Below, one piece after another: positions 9,534-23,200 of a stretch of DNA of 64,000 nt. The position numbers and the translations under genes are program-made. The notes under the pieces were generated by a model. The model saw nothing but the letters and a program-made list of their open reading frames with translations. It ran no database searches and had not been told where the DNA came from. This DNA comes from Bryopsis sp. KO-2023 (lineage: Eukaryota > Chlorophyta > Ulvophyceae > Bryopsidales > Bryopsidaceae): NCBI GenBank assembly GCA_030272585.1, contig BSYQ01000001.1, forward strand, positions 1,426,001-1,490,000, in the 5' to 3' direction. How positions within the stretch are numbered: position 1 is the stretch's first letter; each line of letters opens with the position of its first letter.

Positions 9534-12500
9534 ATGGCGGACGATAACGAGGCACGCTCCAACTCTCCAGAGCCGGAGGGGGACTACCGGCGTTTTCTTC
9601 AGGTGTGGTTTGGAAAAATACGATGTTAAGGAGCTAGAAGCCCTTGAATGTTCCAAGCGCACCAGGGTGATCGCCTGCAGCTCCAGGTTTTTCCGATGAA
9701 GGAAAATTTCGAAAAACTGGAGACCTGCAAGCGAGGTTAAAAAAGAGCGGACTGGCGATGTGCAGAACTCTGGTTTGCGGAGCACCCACAGTCGCAGCGG
9801 AGTTCGACGTTAACCTAAAGCGAAGTCTTTGCAAAGCACGCTCAAACTTTAACTGTGGTTTTTAATTGAACGTCGCAGTCGATGGGACCCGACTGCAACG
9901 ATCCGCTGCCCGAAGAGGATGATGAAATCGACCCAGATTTCATGGATGATCTCACCAATAAGCTTCAACAAATGATCGAGAAAGGAATTTTGGCAGGGCC
10001 CAACCAGGTGGGTGGCAATCAGCTAGCATGGAGCTTCTCCAGAAAGCCACAGTGAATTGAAGGAAAATAGCGGGGGGGTGGCCCGGTTGTCTTGAAACCA
10101 CCATGCAAAAAGGTCCCCTCTGAAATTTAGCGGAAAGTGATCCGATCGATGAATGAGGAAGTTGCTTGATCAAGTTTTGGCATGATGGGTTGCATGTAAT
10201 GACACATGCATGTAATGGACTCACCTTCATGCAGCCGTGAATTTGGAGATGGGGCTTAGATATTGCTCTGGATGCTGTTGCATCTATGCACAGTTTGTTT
10301 CTGAAGAGAACTGGCCACAGTGGGAGGATGAAGGACTGGAGGACCAGAGCTGTGTTGAAAGACAAGAGGGGGGAGCTAACGGAACTGCACTTATGGAGGC
10401 TGGAGCCATCACTCCACCCACCACCATGCCACAAACCACTGACCCTGCTAAACATCAAGGTGACTCTTTCTGTTTTTTTTTTGTTTTTTCTGCATCTCCT
10501 CTTGGCTTGCAAACTTTTCTCCTGGCATGGTGGGTTGTGGATGGATCAAAAAAAAGAAAAAAAAAAACACACACGCATTGTCAAAATCATTTTAGATAGC
10601 TGTAGGGTTTCAGTCATGTCAGACTTCGAGTTCAAGGAGTGACTGCATCGCCCGTATTGCATTTCTTGAATAAAGGTTGTCCGAAAACAAGGTTTTTATC
10701 GATATTCTGTGGGCTGCCTGCAGATGATATTTTTCAGCCACCTGTGTGTTTGCGAACCCGCGCAAGGCATCCAATGACGGATGTCGACATCAATGAGTTG
10801 GAGGGGCAGCTTGACCCTGATTTGGACACCATGAACCTCCCTGACGAAGCATTCGAGGTGAATTTCAGGACTCAAATCGATCCTGATGCAAAAAAAGAAT
10901 TGTTTTTGTTTCAGGTTTTTGCCTGAGATGTTTGAATGATTGCATGGGTGTAGGATAGCAGCCTCTGGGATCTATTGAATTCCCCGACACCATTCAATTT
11001 TGATGGGGTGGATGCCGGCGATCTCGACATAGATCTGGATCTGGAAGATCCAGCCCTTCTGGAAACTCTGCAAGAAGTGTTCAACCCTGAAACCCTTGGA
11101 CCTGTGAATAAACAGCAAGTGCAGGAGCCACCACAGGTAAACACACCCAGGCCATTGTGTCCTGTTATTTGGTATTTCGTTTTTTGTATATGGTGCTGCC
11201 TTGACTGGATGGGAAATGCTGATATGAATGCATGAATCGGTGAATGCATATCGAGAGTAGATCCAGCTGCTCTCTTTGGACTGGCAAAAGTGATCGGTCC
11301 AGCGAATAACGGGATGTTTTCGAGGGTAAATATCCAAGTTTGCCTTCACTGCACCATGCTGTCAAACCTTTTTGCATGAGGCCTAACCAGCAGAGTGGAG
11401 TCCTTCTCCCCGTCTGACACATTATCCATCACTTATTAGTCATTGCTTGCATTGGGTTTCCGAAGGTAGCATGAGCTCAATTGTTTTCTTGTCAGTAGGA
11501 TCAAACCGCTTCAACAAAAGAGGACAAGGAGCAAAACCCTGCGAATGAAGGAGGCTCTCAGCGTGACTTTTTCAGTCCTGCATTTCTCAACGACAGCAAC
11601 TGTACGCAGTCCATGCACGTCCCCACACTTCTTGTGGATACACCCTTCGCCACCATACCAATGAAATCTAACACATGGAATTCCGAAATGATACAGCAGC
11701 TCCATACCCTCTTGAAAGCGCATGGTCAGATGCTCTTGCAGGTGAAATATCCTTAAGATTTTTTTTTTTTGCCCCACCCAGAATCTGGTCCAATGCTACA
11801 GCTGGTAAAGGATTCATTGGTTTATTTTCTGACCTTGAGTTTCTTGTGGGAGTTCAGAGCATCTGATAAGCGACTGGGTCGATAATCTGCGTCTGTGGTT
11901 TTGGTTGACAGTCATATGGGCTTTCAGTGGGTCATGCGCATTTGATGGGGGAGGCGGCAGAGGTGATCTAACCTGCCAAAAACTTTTGATTTCCTCTGTC
12001 CTTTATTACGAATTAGATATTCTCGATTTTCAAAACGCTCTCACTGTTGGTGTGTTTGATTTTGACCTGAAGAAACTCTCCAAATTCGCCCACCCTGTTC
12101 CAAACATCCACCCCACATGTCACTGCATTTTCTTTTTGTGTGTGTTCTTTTTTTTAATTTCATTGCACTGTATCCTTGCATTTCACCTCCTTTTTTTTTG
12201 CTGTAAATTTTTGTGTTGTAAATAGGTCCAAAAAATGCTGGATTCTTTGTCAGTGATGCGAATAACGAAGGCACAGCTTCCTTCTTACCCTCGCATGGTC
12301 TCCACTGCTCTGGAAAATCAGCAAACCCCTGGCCCCCAGTTTGCACACAAAGGTGCAAGTCAATCTGGTCAAGAGGGCCCCCCCGTAATAAACCTAGTGG
12401 AGGAAGAAGCAGCTGCCCAGCGAAATGATAGCGGTGAAAATCCTACAAATTTTGAATTCGAGGGGGAGGGTGATCCAGCGAGTGCACCGACTTTGGGCCT

Positions 12501-15309
12501 GAGGTTGGTAAGGACGAAACAACAGGGTTTTTAATTTTATTAAACAGTTGTCAGAAAGTGCATTTGATGACAGTCATACGGTGGGGGTGCAATCGGGCTT
12601 TCTGGTGTTGGCATCCAGAGTAAAATGTTTTTTTTATTGTGGCATCAAAACGAAACATGATATTCGTCTGGAATGAAATAGAAAAGCTTAACACAAAAAT
12701 TGTCCAATTTTCCATTGCCCACCATGTCGTGAATTTTTCATCTAGTATATTTTTGGCTATCCAGCGGTGTTGGGGAAGCCCTCATGTAACTGGACAAAGT
12801 GGTGATATTTTTCTCTTTCTTCTGCATTTGGTTTGGTTTTCAGCACAGTTGTGGATCTTCCCTTTCTGGATGTTTTGCCCTATCTGTGGTGTGCAATCAA
12901 GTGCCTGTCATGCGAACCCAGCACTTCTTTTTCCTCTGGGATAGACGAAGCGACAATGGGCAAGATGTTCAAATCCAAAGGGTTTTCCTCCCAGAAATTC
13001 CCTCCTGCAATCACCAAGGCATTTGAACCTCTCAAAGTACGTATGTCATACCGTTTGCAGTGCTTATTTCAGAATTCCTTGATTTTTGAACAAACTTAGA
13101 TCGAATGATGGGTCCTCAAAACCAAAAAGGAAGAAGTTGGGCAGATTTCTTCGATTTTTTTGCTGCTCTACAAACTTTGGCAAAAAAAGAAGGCAAACAG
13201 AGATTCACTAATTTCATGTGTTTCGAATGATGTCAATGTACAGGTTTTCTTGCCAGAGCTACTTGAGGTAAAAGCAGAACCCCGGGGGGACTTCTGGTGC
13301 ATGGCAGAGGAGCTGCTTTTGCAGTGGGGAATGATAGTTCACCCCAGCGATTGGGAGGCCATACAGCAAACATACCTGGCCGCCAAAAAGAAGAAAGAAA
13401 TCGAGCACAGAGAAGGCTCTTCTGAGCGAAGGAGGAAAAGGAAGCCTTTCAAAATTCTGCATGACTCATCGGCACCTCTGTGTTTCAATGACCTGGTTCC
13501 TGAGGTGGGGGACCCCCTTAGCTAGCTTGCCCTTCTATAACATACTTGAATATATTTAAACACTTTCAGCCGACAGAAACAAGATGGCTCATCTGAGTGT
13601 CAAGAAAACAGTCGATGGAATATTAAGCACTTTGGCTCAAGTCACCATTGATTATATGATTCTTCTGTGGTTGTGGTAGGTGTCCATGTGCCGGCCAAAC
13701 CTGCGGAAAGTGCTGAAATGTCTGGAGCAACTGTCTCAGTTGGGGAAGAAGTATTTCGGAAAGTCTCCAGGGGAATCCATATTCGGCCTTGCAGCGCCGA
13801 AAGTACTAGTCAATCGAGCAGAGGTGGCCCCCCAGCTACAAACATGCATCGAGCCAAAATGGGTACTGCCGAACACTGGCAGTCAGACAGCCGCCGCACT
13901 CGTCCCCCCTATCTTACCACAAGCGATTGAGGGGCCAGCTTTGCCTTCCATGCAAGGCACAGAGCTGGGTTTCAGTGAGCTTGGGGATGCACAGGTGCCT
14001 TATAGAATCAGCATATGTGCTGTTATGTGGCAAGAATTGTACATGCTGATGCACATCATTTGCATTTGTAGTGTTAATCTACGTTTCCATTTCAGCTTAA
14101 CAAGAAATTTCCTAGGCTCCCCTTGTTTACTTTTGAGCTCCGAGGTTGTCTCCATCATGTATGTAGATGTTTTATCGACACGGGGATGACTTACATAACC
14201 AAGCCTTACTTCAAAAAGACCTTGTGGATGGTTTAATGCAAAAAAATATCATTTTTTTTAAAGCAATGGACTATGTTTTCCTTTGACAGCCATCGACATC
14301 TCAAACCATTCACGGTGCCAAGGAGACGATCAACGGTGCTCAGAATGCCATCAACCGTGCACATGAGAGGATCACCTTGGCACAGGAGGTCATCAACGGA
14401 GCTCAAAAGACGATCGACCAAGCGCAAGAAACCATCGGCAGGGCCCAGAAAACAATCGACAAAGCACAGGAGGATATGAACAAGCAACAAAGTCTCCATT
14501 GGCTGACTCAGTGCACCCAACTGCAAGGACGAGAGCTGTCTTGTGTCAAGGAGCATCTGCTGCTCATGTTGGGTCAGCAATCATCCCACATGGCGGCTTT
14601 TATCAACCAAATGGATGCTGGTGATGCTGCAAGGCTCATGTCTTCGACCATGGATTTGCAATCGGGGATGAATTGGCCTTTGATGGGCTCTGGTGCAAAT
14701 CTGATGAATGCGTGTGTGGGAGAGAGTCAGGTGGACGTGAGTGCCCCCAAGCAAGCAACCAGCTGCCCACCAGCTCAGCATGTTTCGATGATGAAACGGG
14801 CGAGGTGTACTGAGGCTATGTCGACGTCCGGGATGCAGTCTGTCCCATTTAGTCATGCAGAGAGGCAAACGAGTGGCCATTTAGCTCAAGGGAATGCCAT
14901 CGGAGGGTCGATTTCCCACCATTTGAAGCCCCTGGCCTTCCACCATCATTCTGTAGAGGGGAGGGGCTCTGGGACAGCTTCACAAAGTCTTGCTTGTCTG
15001 TCTGGTGGCCCCAGCACTTCATGTCTTGATGAGAGCGTTCCTCCCCACTCTTGGTCGGTGGCGCCCCGTCAGGAGGATTCTATTTCAAGTGAGCACGCAT
15101 TAGCACCGACTGATGTGGACAATATCGGCACTGATGAGCAACCGCCAAAAAGACAAAAAATGGAGGGGAGCAATAGGCAGCATACTGTGCCTGGTGAAAG
15201 CATGGGGGGCCATCATCAGGGAAACAATTTGGGAGGGGTGGCGGACAGGGCTGGGGATGACAATGGGGAAAGCAGGGGTGCGCAGGCAAAGGTCGCAGAG
15301 CTTATGTAG
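9534..15309 (+). CDS. GON4-like nuclear protein with SANT/Myb-like domain and heptad repeats
   Basis: Exons read: 9534-9602, 9879-10007, 10294-10459, 10724-~10898, 10962-11136, 11499-11741, 12226-12507, ~12900-13035, 13244-13504, 13680-13994, 14290-15309. All but the 5th junction and the 8th exon's left edge close in phase; the product is roughly 980 residues. The N-terminal third is acidic (EEDDEIDPDFMDD; DLDIDLDLEDPALLETL). Exon 6 ends in a helix (MIQQLHTLLKAHGQMLLQ). Exon 9 holds the best family signal: FLPELL, then WCMAEELLLQWGM and DWEAIQQTYLAAKKKKEI, resembling the SANT-like region of GON4L and plant GON4-type homeodomain-like proteins, followed by a basic stretch. The last exon begins with nine heptads and ends in a low-complexity tail. 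A nuclear, transcription-related role is inferred; the family call is moderate. Confidence 0.6.
14302..14490 (+). repeat. Nine in-frame 21-base repeats encoding heptads
   Basis: At the start of the last exon of the GON4-like gene, nine consecutive seven-codon units follow the pattern x-x-I-x-x-A-Q: QTIHGAK, ETINGAQ, NAINRAH, ERITLAQ, EVINGAQ, KTIDQAQ, ETIGRAQ, KTIDKAQ, EDMNKQQ. Isoleucine and alanine occupy positions a and d without a break, predicting a coiled coil. DNA words such as ATCAACGGTGCTCA recur, so the array probably grew by 21-base duplication. Confidence 0.9.
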
Positions 15310-15784
15310 GGCTCCGGGTGGCTTTTTTGTTTCTCAACTTTAAACGCTTGTTCATTATCGCAGGATTGTATGGGAATTTTCACATGTGGTTTGTAATGCA
15401 CAACTTCCAAGACTGATTCAATGCCAGCACTTCATTTGTGGGCCCACTCTCTGTGCGTAAATGTTTTCACCAGAACTGCTAGTTTCTGTGATTTGAAACT
15501 CATTTTTTTTTTTTTTGGTCGATAAACGAATCACCACCGAGTTCAACAAATGAAAACCCCTTCAAAAATAGCATTTGGCGGGCGAATGATATAGAGAAGG
15601 AGACAGCTCTCGCCAAGATTTGGAACGGAGACTGTCATAAGGAACGGCTCTGCAGAAAAATCCCACAGGTCTCCAGTTCAAAATGTGCAGACGTCCATTC
15701 CATTATCGCATGTCTGTTCGCATCAACAGTACTTGGATTTGAAAGATACCCCAGAGAAGCATCCCCACACCACAAAAGGCATCG
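15310..15784. other. Intergenic, 3' UTR then next 5' UTR
   Basis: A TGTAA word, the usual green-algal polyadenylation signal, lies at 15392-15396, 83 bases after the stop. A T14 run follows near 15507. The stretch 15541-15665 reads as an open frame (NPFKNSIWRANDIEKE) and could be an unassigned upstream exon, but no ATG-led path was found. Confidence 0.35.
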
Positions 15785-17884
15785 ATGTGGGCGACCCTCC
15801 AGCCGCCGATCGTCTGCGCGACGAACACATCGTCCTCCCGCGACGGCCGAACAAAGGTTGCCCGCTCCACGTCCATCTTCGAGCTAGCTCAGAATCCCCC
15901 CTCCAGTCGCACAACGGATGGGGCTGCATTCGATCGAATCTTTGATATTCGGGCGGAAGTAGCGACGTGTTCCGCAGGGTTGGCTCTTTCGGAGAAGTAT
16001 GGTAACACAACCCCATCCACATGCGATCAAGAATCTGCGTTCCAAATTCGACGCGCGCTTGGATGTGCATGCATTGAATGTGGTTTCTTGTATTTTGATC
16101 AGGGGTTGCTCGGGACAATGAACAGCTGGTGGTGAGCGTTTCAAATCGATTCTCTTTGGAACAGACCTGGTTCAATGAGGAGAGAACCAACAAGCCGCAG
16201 AGTTTCAAACGAACAGATGGGCTCCTGGATCCTACTAATGGCGGTCTGACATGCGACTTCTGCAACTGGAAGGAATTCACAGCTGTGGATGATTTCGGAA
16301 GGTGAGCCTCCATCAAGGTCAGTCATGCAGTTGCTCATCGACACAGTGAAACTGGTACTATCCGGATGGGAAGGTTTCGTGAGTTTTCTCAGTGGCTGCG
16401 TTTTAGGGCAGAGCGGCCTCATGCGGTCACAGGATCGAACCTCTTCAAATACTGTGCCCCCTCCCATGGTATCGTTTTGTTCAAGAACCACCATCCCCTT
16501 AATTTCACTCAAGCTGAGGTCGCGGATCTTTTGAGTGTGTCCCAGGAATGGATATCCAAAGCTCACGGGTTGCATGGAAACGCCCATCATCCTTTGTTTG
16601 TCTGGAATTGTCTGGCCAGAGCTGGGGCCAGCCAGTTTCATGGACATGCACAAGTCATGCTGAGTAGAGTGAGTCATCATTATGCATTCTCCCCCCCAAT
16701 TTTTTTTTTGTAAAAGTGAATGTGCTGTTTCAAGGTGATTTTGAATGTTTGCATTGACGAAATAGCCCCTTACATTTCTTGACGCTTGATCGATTCGCTG
16801 CATCAGGTGCCATTCCCTGCAGATGAACGAATGAAACAAGTCACACAGCTCTACGAAGCTGCTCATCCAGGACAGAACTATATGATCGACCTTGTTAGGG
16901 CACACCAGTGCACTGGTGTACTCTTGTGCTGTGGGGATGCATTCGACAGGTATGCGGGCCACCTAAACCCAAATAGAATCGTTGTTTTTTCCTGAAGTTC
17001 AAGCAGATTTGAATATATTGAACACGAGTGAGGGTGGCTTTACAGATAGATACATTGTGGTGATTCTTGCAACACCATTGACGATTTTTTCAGCGATCTT
17101 TTTAGATGCTGATGGCTCCTTTCCCTCGAGAGATTACTCTTTTCGCCATTTTTTATGGGGGGTAAGCGATTCAATTTTTACGAAGTGCACAAACTGAGGT
17201 GCATCCCCCAGGTGTTTTTCGTATCCGAGTCTTACTCCCTGGAAAGACATGGAGGTGGTGATCTTGGGTTCATCGATCGAGAGCCCCAGTTTCCAGAAGC
17301 TTCTGTACACTGTGCTTCGCATGCTGGTGGATGACTTTGGGGCTGCCTCATTTAATGTTGGAATCCAAGGAATACAGCCGCAGAATGCAGAAAACGGGGA
17401 TGTATCGAAACCAGTCAATTGGTGGGGTGAAAATATCAGCAGGGTGCTTGCGAGGTAAGGCGACTGATCAATTCCCAATCGTTAGAACCTGTCAGTCAAA
17501 ATAAGGGGGATATGTGCTCTCATTATTGAATTAATTGCTGGGGGGGGGTTCATACTTTTTTCATCCTTAGTCACACCAATCGGTGCATGGGACAGGAAAA
17601 AAACGAAACTCAGCAAATTGTCCCTTGGATGTGAAATGGGTGCGTGGAATGGATTAGGGATGTGTTGTGTTTTGTGGAGGGTTGTTTCTCGAGGGAAATT
17701 GACCAGCATGGCGTCTGATTTCGGCGGTTTGGAGGTGCTGGGAGGGGCATCCATCGGCCACACGGATATTTATCGCATTGCGAGAGTCCTGAGCGACCGT
17801 TGTGGAGAGGATCTTATCAATTTTGATGATTCAGACCTTGCGTCGTGGCTGTCCAACAAGGAACCAGCATCTAAAAAATGCTGA
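15785..17884 (+). CDS. Galactose-1-phosphate uridylyltransferase-like protein (HIT superfamily)
   Basis: Six exons close in phase: 15785-16001, 16103-16301, 16347-16668, 16807-16949, 17212-17454, 17680-17884, giving 442 residues. The active-site-like signature is GASQFHGHAQVML, an HxHxQ arrangement as in GalT and related HIT nucleotidyl transferases, where the first His forms the nucleotidyl intermediate and is usually in HPHGQ or HPHAQ. Upstream, GLTCDFCNW may be a CxxC metal site, and VLFKNHHPLNFTQAEV matches the usual strand-helix before the signature. The second half (KDMEVVILG; FNVGIQGI) resembles the duplicated GalT half. Family members are often about 350 residues, so the N-terminus is longer. 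GalT itself or an adenylyl-sulfate/ADP-sugar phosphorylase relative are both possible. The last acceptor (GGAG) is poor. Confidence 0.65.
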
Positions 17885-20254
17885 TGGTGTGTCTTTTCAC
17901 AAGTCTTTTGTTGCCTGGTGGTTTTTATGAGACGGTGGATTTGGAGGAGCCCTCCTCTGTTTCTCAAGTTGTTTGTTTGGATGAGGTTTCGAACCGGAAA
18001 TCGCAGCCCCGAAGTGTTCTCCTGATTCCTCACAACGCTTGCCCTCATTGGTTTTCATGGTCCAGATTCAACCACGCCAGTTTTGTACGAGCTCCAATCA
18101 ACTCAGTTGTCACCTGCAAGTCTTGTCAATTAGGCATGCTGGCAGGACCACATTAAGCGGGATTGAAATCAAACCAATTTTTCCGATGGGTATCTTGATG
18201 AAAAATTCTCCAACATTTAATAATGTTTCAAAATGCTTGAATTGCAACAACGATTCCATCGAGAAGTGAATGAGCATGCCAGACAAGTCACCACAAAAGC
18301 CAAGGAAATATGCAAACACCGATCGTTGGATTGGTAGAAAATCAGTTACAAAATGAAGTTGCCCTTGATCACACTAGGAATTGATCTGTTTGTTTCCACC
18401 AAATAAATGTTCCACAGAGTTTCGAACTTCAAGAAAATAAAACAGCTGCCCATGGTTATGAACAGATGCTTCCTTTCCTTCAAGGAGGAAACTTGGTTTT
18501 TTCATCCAAATTCGGAAAATATGAGTTCAACTTTTTTTTTTCTCGGCTTGTCAATTCTTTCAAAAAAGTTCAATCAAAAAGAGTTTGAAAATAAACAAAG
18601 AATGAAGAATAAAAAATGAAGAAAAAAAATAAATAAGCGAAGAATGAAGAATGAAAAAATTGGTAGCACCATCCTAATGTTCTCAGCGCAGCGCAACAGC
18701 ATTTTCTGTAACCACAAAACGACAACATCTGTTTTAAATGTTCAACCCTCCCTTCTCTGGTTCTCACGAACCCCGACTTGGGCTTTTGACATTTGCTTTG
18801 AAGGACCACCAACACTCATCGAAAATTTGCAGCTCATTTTCTTTCCCAAAATTATTGACTCCAGGTTGTATTTTTTCCTCCTGTTTTTTTCCTTACGTTC
18901 ACACTATTCTTTTCATTTTTCTGTTGCACAATCGCAGCCCATCCTATTGTGAAAAGGAAAGTCTTAAAATTTTCACAAGAACAAGAACAGCAAGCAAATG
19001 GTCCCTCTTATCTTCCCTGCATTGAAGAAGCACCACTTTTTTTTTGGCCCTTACATTGCCCCCCCCCCAGCATCCACAAATATGAGACAGCCAGTTTTTC
19101 TTTCTGTAACACATTCCCCTTGATTCATTCCTCCCATGAAACCAAGGCCTTTCTCCGGAGAATAGACCAGGACACCTTGATGATCTGGATGGCAGCAGGT
19201 CGTGGCGTAATCGAATCAGTCTTGTTATTTTATGGATTTTTGGAAGGATAACTCAGGTTGTGTATGTCTTTTTGCATCTTTCTTTCCAGAAACGTTTTGT
19301 GAAAGAAATCAACATTTGCATGCATGCAGTGTGAAGAAGGAGTAAAGCATCGTTTTTAAACACTCCAATCCATCAAACCTGCAATGTGGAATCCAATGTC
19401 TTACACCTCCTCACATTCAAACACATTGACAACAAAGTTCAAATACCTCGCCCCAGAAAAAGTTAGAGAATTTTCAGACAAACCCTCATGTGCTCTCTTC
19501 ATTGTTACAGCAATCCAAAAGAACAGAAAATGTAAGAAACTGAAGTATAGAACATCTAAAAGGACACAGCTGGCACGCTTCTGCGAAAAACCTGGCTTCA
19601 ATAATATCATTCTGGAAACATGCACAGACTCGCTTATTGGTTTTCAACAGTTGAAAGGAGGGGAGGGTGTTCACTGATTTCCATCGCAGATTGACCCCAC
19701 CTACACATCAGGTTGTCGGCTTACTATTCTATGTTATAAAAAAATATATATATTTTAAAACATTTTTTTCTTTCAAGTCAAATCCATGGTAGGACTCTGG
19801 TTGCATTCATTGTAGCTAGGATGTTCCACGATTTACCACACTACACACTCAAAATCCTTTCAAACACCGCTCAGCCATCAGTTAAAAAAAGACAAAAAAA
19901 AAAAAAAAAAAAGACAAACACCAATTCTGCAGTGCAACTCATGATAATTCTTGCGGCGGCCATGGAAAAACCTTCGCAAGCTACTACTGTGCCCCACATT
20001 CCGTACTTCCATTTCAAAAACTGACGCAAAAAACTGACCCCAAGTTCGTTTCATTTCTGGCCATCCTCAGCCTGGATTGCTTAGTCATCTTCTCGTCGAT
20101 TCAACGACACCCACAACGGGCGCTCCAGTTGATCGCTTCACTGCCGAATCCAGCGCGACTGCTTGGGCGCGAAAAAGGAACGTTTTTTTTTCGAACGACG
20201 AAAAAGGGTTAAGGCGTCTTGGTCGATCCCTCCGTGTCCCGGTTCGCTTCTACA
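17885..20254. other. Long intergenic stretch, no gene seen
   Basis: About 2.4 kb with A and T runs (18529-18540, 18619-18627, a run of about 20 A near 19892-19911) and short overlapping frames on both strands without family resemblance. The last 200 bases should be the promoter and 5' UTR of the TM9SF gene. Confidence 0.45.
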
Positions 20255-23200
20255 ATGGCTCGCCGGTTGGCCTGCGAGTTTCTGCTCGCTGCTTTAGCGG
20301 TCTCGATTCACTGCTCTTCAGCGTACTACGTTCCTGGAACCTACCCCCAGAAATTTGAATACAACTTCGATATACAAGGTACACTGGCATTTTGACGAGC
20401 ACATCAAACTCGGAGCGAGATCCTCACCCTGCCTGAGGATTCCGTAACTGGAACCCACTCGCACTTGCTTAATTCGTCGCTCTCGCGGAAACACTTGGTC
20501 CCTTATCGAAATCCACTTTGAAGGAATGCCATAGACACACAACAGCTGTTCACTCTGTTTGAACCTCCAGTTTCAAAATGGTTTGCAGTTGGACTCCATA
20601 TTTGGAGTTGGGGTTATGGAAGTACTGATGGGCACTTTTCTTGTTTTCTGTTCTATGCTTTTCATCATTATGTAAATCACAATTCTGTTGAAAGTCAGTC
20701 GTGTTTTGGTGATGTACGTTTTTTTCGGGAGTTGAAGGTTGGTTTGTTTTTTTTGGGGGTTGATTCAGCTCAAGTGAACTCCCTGACTTCCTATGAAACG
20801 GAGTTGCCTTATGAATATTACACTCTGCCTTTCTGCAAGCCTGCCGAGGGGGTGAAAAAAATTAAAGGGGATGCAAATCCAGGGACCATTCTCCTGGGAC
20901 TGCGAATTGAAAGTTCACCGTATGACTTCAAAGTCATGGTGAGATTTTTGAAAACTTGACCAACCAAAAAAGACACAATCTATTTTTAGATATATTGCAC
21001 ATTCAGCTTGTTTAGAGAAGCAACTGTTTGGTTTTGGTGGTGCTGTTTGGAGAGGGGGGTGTCCAATAAATTCGAAATGCAGGTGTCGATAAATTCTAAC
21101 CGGCTCCAATAATTCTTTTCTGAAAAAATTAACAAATGGAGGGACGGAGAATGAGTTACTTACTTTGTGTCTGTCGAGATGAAAGGTGTTTTTTTTTGGG
21201 GGGGGGGGAAGGGGGGTTGGAAACAAAGTGTTGTTTTGGAGGATTTGAAATAGATATGTGAAGATATCTTCAGAAAGTCACAGGTTTTCTATTGATTTTC
21301 CGACAGGTGGAAGAACATGCAAAATCTGCTTGTAGTGATGGGAAAGCACCCGCTCTGACCAAGCGTCAAACAAAGGTGAATATAGTACTACTGCTTGAGT
21401 CCAAGAATTGGAGAAGGAAATAAACGATTGATATCACTGTTTTTTATGAAAATTTGTTTTAGAGTAGTCATGGGTTTGGTACCGAGGATCATTGAATGCT
21501 TCTGTAAAAAGGCAGGAAGAAAAAATACACAGGAAAGTGTGTTAGCTCTTCAGGAAAAGGAAATCACTGTGATTGGGAAAAATGGTGACCCCTTTTTTTT
21601 TGCTGAGGTTCTGAAAGAAAACTAAACGGCAATGGATACTTTTTGTCTCGTCTCAAATTAACACTGAACCATCCGCTTGAAAATTGGCTGTTCCTTACCC
21701 CCCCCCCCCAAAAAAAAAAAAAAAAAAAAGATAGACAGACAGACAGAAAGAAGAGAAAAAAAAATTCCCTTTTCCATTTTGCCTTCCCATGTTTTCTCAT
21801 CCAAAGGTTGAACACATTGGGAACTTCAAGTTAAAAATCGAAATGTTTGTGTGTGTGTCTGACTTGATGCAGAACTTGCGAGAGCGAATCAAGGAGGACT
21901 ACAGAGTCAACATGGTGCTGGACAACCTTCCAGTGACAGAATTCGATCTCACCTACGAGGACCTCACTTTCGTCCGACCCGGATTTCCTCTCGGAATCCA
22001 CAAAGACGACAAATTCTTCATCAACAATCACCTCCATTTCCGTATCCTGGTGCACCCCACCACCGCCGACTTCACCGCCAAAGGCAAGCAAGACACCGCC
22101 ACCATCATGGACACAATGGGGGGCAAAAAGAAGAGGAAGCTGCTGGAATCGACTCGAGCTGGGGATATCATTTCGGGGAGCGACCTGGCTGCCCTCGTGG
22201 ATGGTAGTGAGAAGAATTCGAGGTCGCTGTTGCAGGAGCCGGAAATCAAGATGAGTGAGGAGGAGATCAAAGTGTCTTGGTACATGGTGGTGGGGTTCGA
22301 GGTGATGCCGTGCAGTGTCAAACACAAACCGAACGCACAGTTTGATGTGAAAGGCGATTGTCAGACTCAGGAAATGCAAGAAGTGGTGGAAGGTGCCGAG
22401 ATTCCGTACACTTATGATGTGACTTGGGGGTTGAGTAATGTGGAGTGGGCGTCGCGATGGGACACTTATCTCCGGATGCCTGGTGGCAAGGTAGGTCTCT
22501 TTTGATGCTGGATAATCATATGCACTCAACCCCAGCAGGAACAGAAAACGAAAAATAGGTGTGCAAAAACAAAACGAGAAATGCAGAAAACAGAAATATG
22601 CTGGTTGAGGGTGGATGATCTTGTTTTTGCCCTTTTTTTCTCGGTAGAATCCAACCACCAATTGCTGATATATATTACAACTGTGTGTGTGTATGTCTGT
22701 CTGGATTCAGGTGCACTGGTTCAGTATTTTGAACTCGATGTTGGTGGTGGTTGTGATGGCCATAGTTTGTGCAATGATTTTGATCCGCACCGTTCGACGA
22801 GACTTGGCTCATTATGAAGAGCTCATCATGGATGGCGGGGCCACTGCGGCCGATTTGAAGGAGGAAGCTGGATGGAAGCTGGTCTCCGGGGATGTTTTCC
22901 GAGCTCCCAGCAACGCGACTGGCCTGGCAGTCAGAGTGGGATCAGGAGTTCAAATCATTGCGACAGCCACCGTCACTCTGTTCTTCTCGGTGATCGGGTT
23001 TTTGTCCCCGGCTTCCAGGGGGTCTTTGTTGACCGCGCTGCTGGTGCTGTATCTGCTTTTGGCTGTGTTTGCGGGATTTGCTTCGGTGTGGCTTTGGGGA
23101 ATTGTTACTCGATCGTACGAGTCCTGGAGGGGGATGTGCTGGAGGGTGTCTCTGTATTTCCCTGGCATCACGATGCTGGTTTTCACGATCGTCAATATGT

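Noticed and set aside
17885-18155. 92-codon frame just after the GalT-like stop
   Set aside because: Follows the stop in the 3' UTR position, without acceptor or homology.
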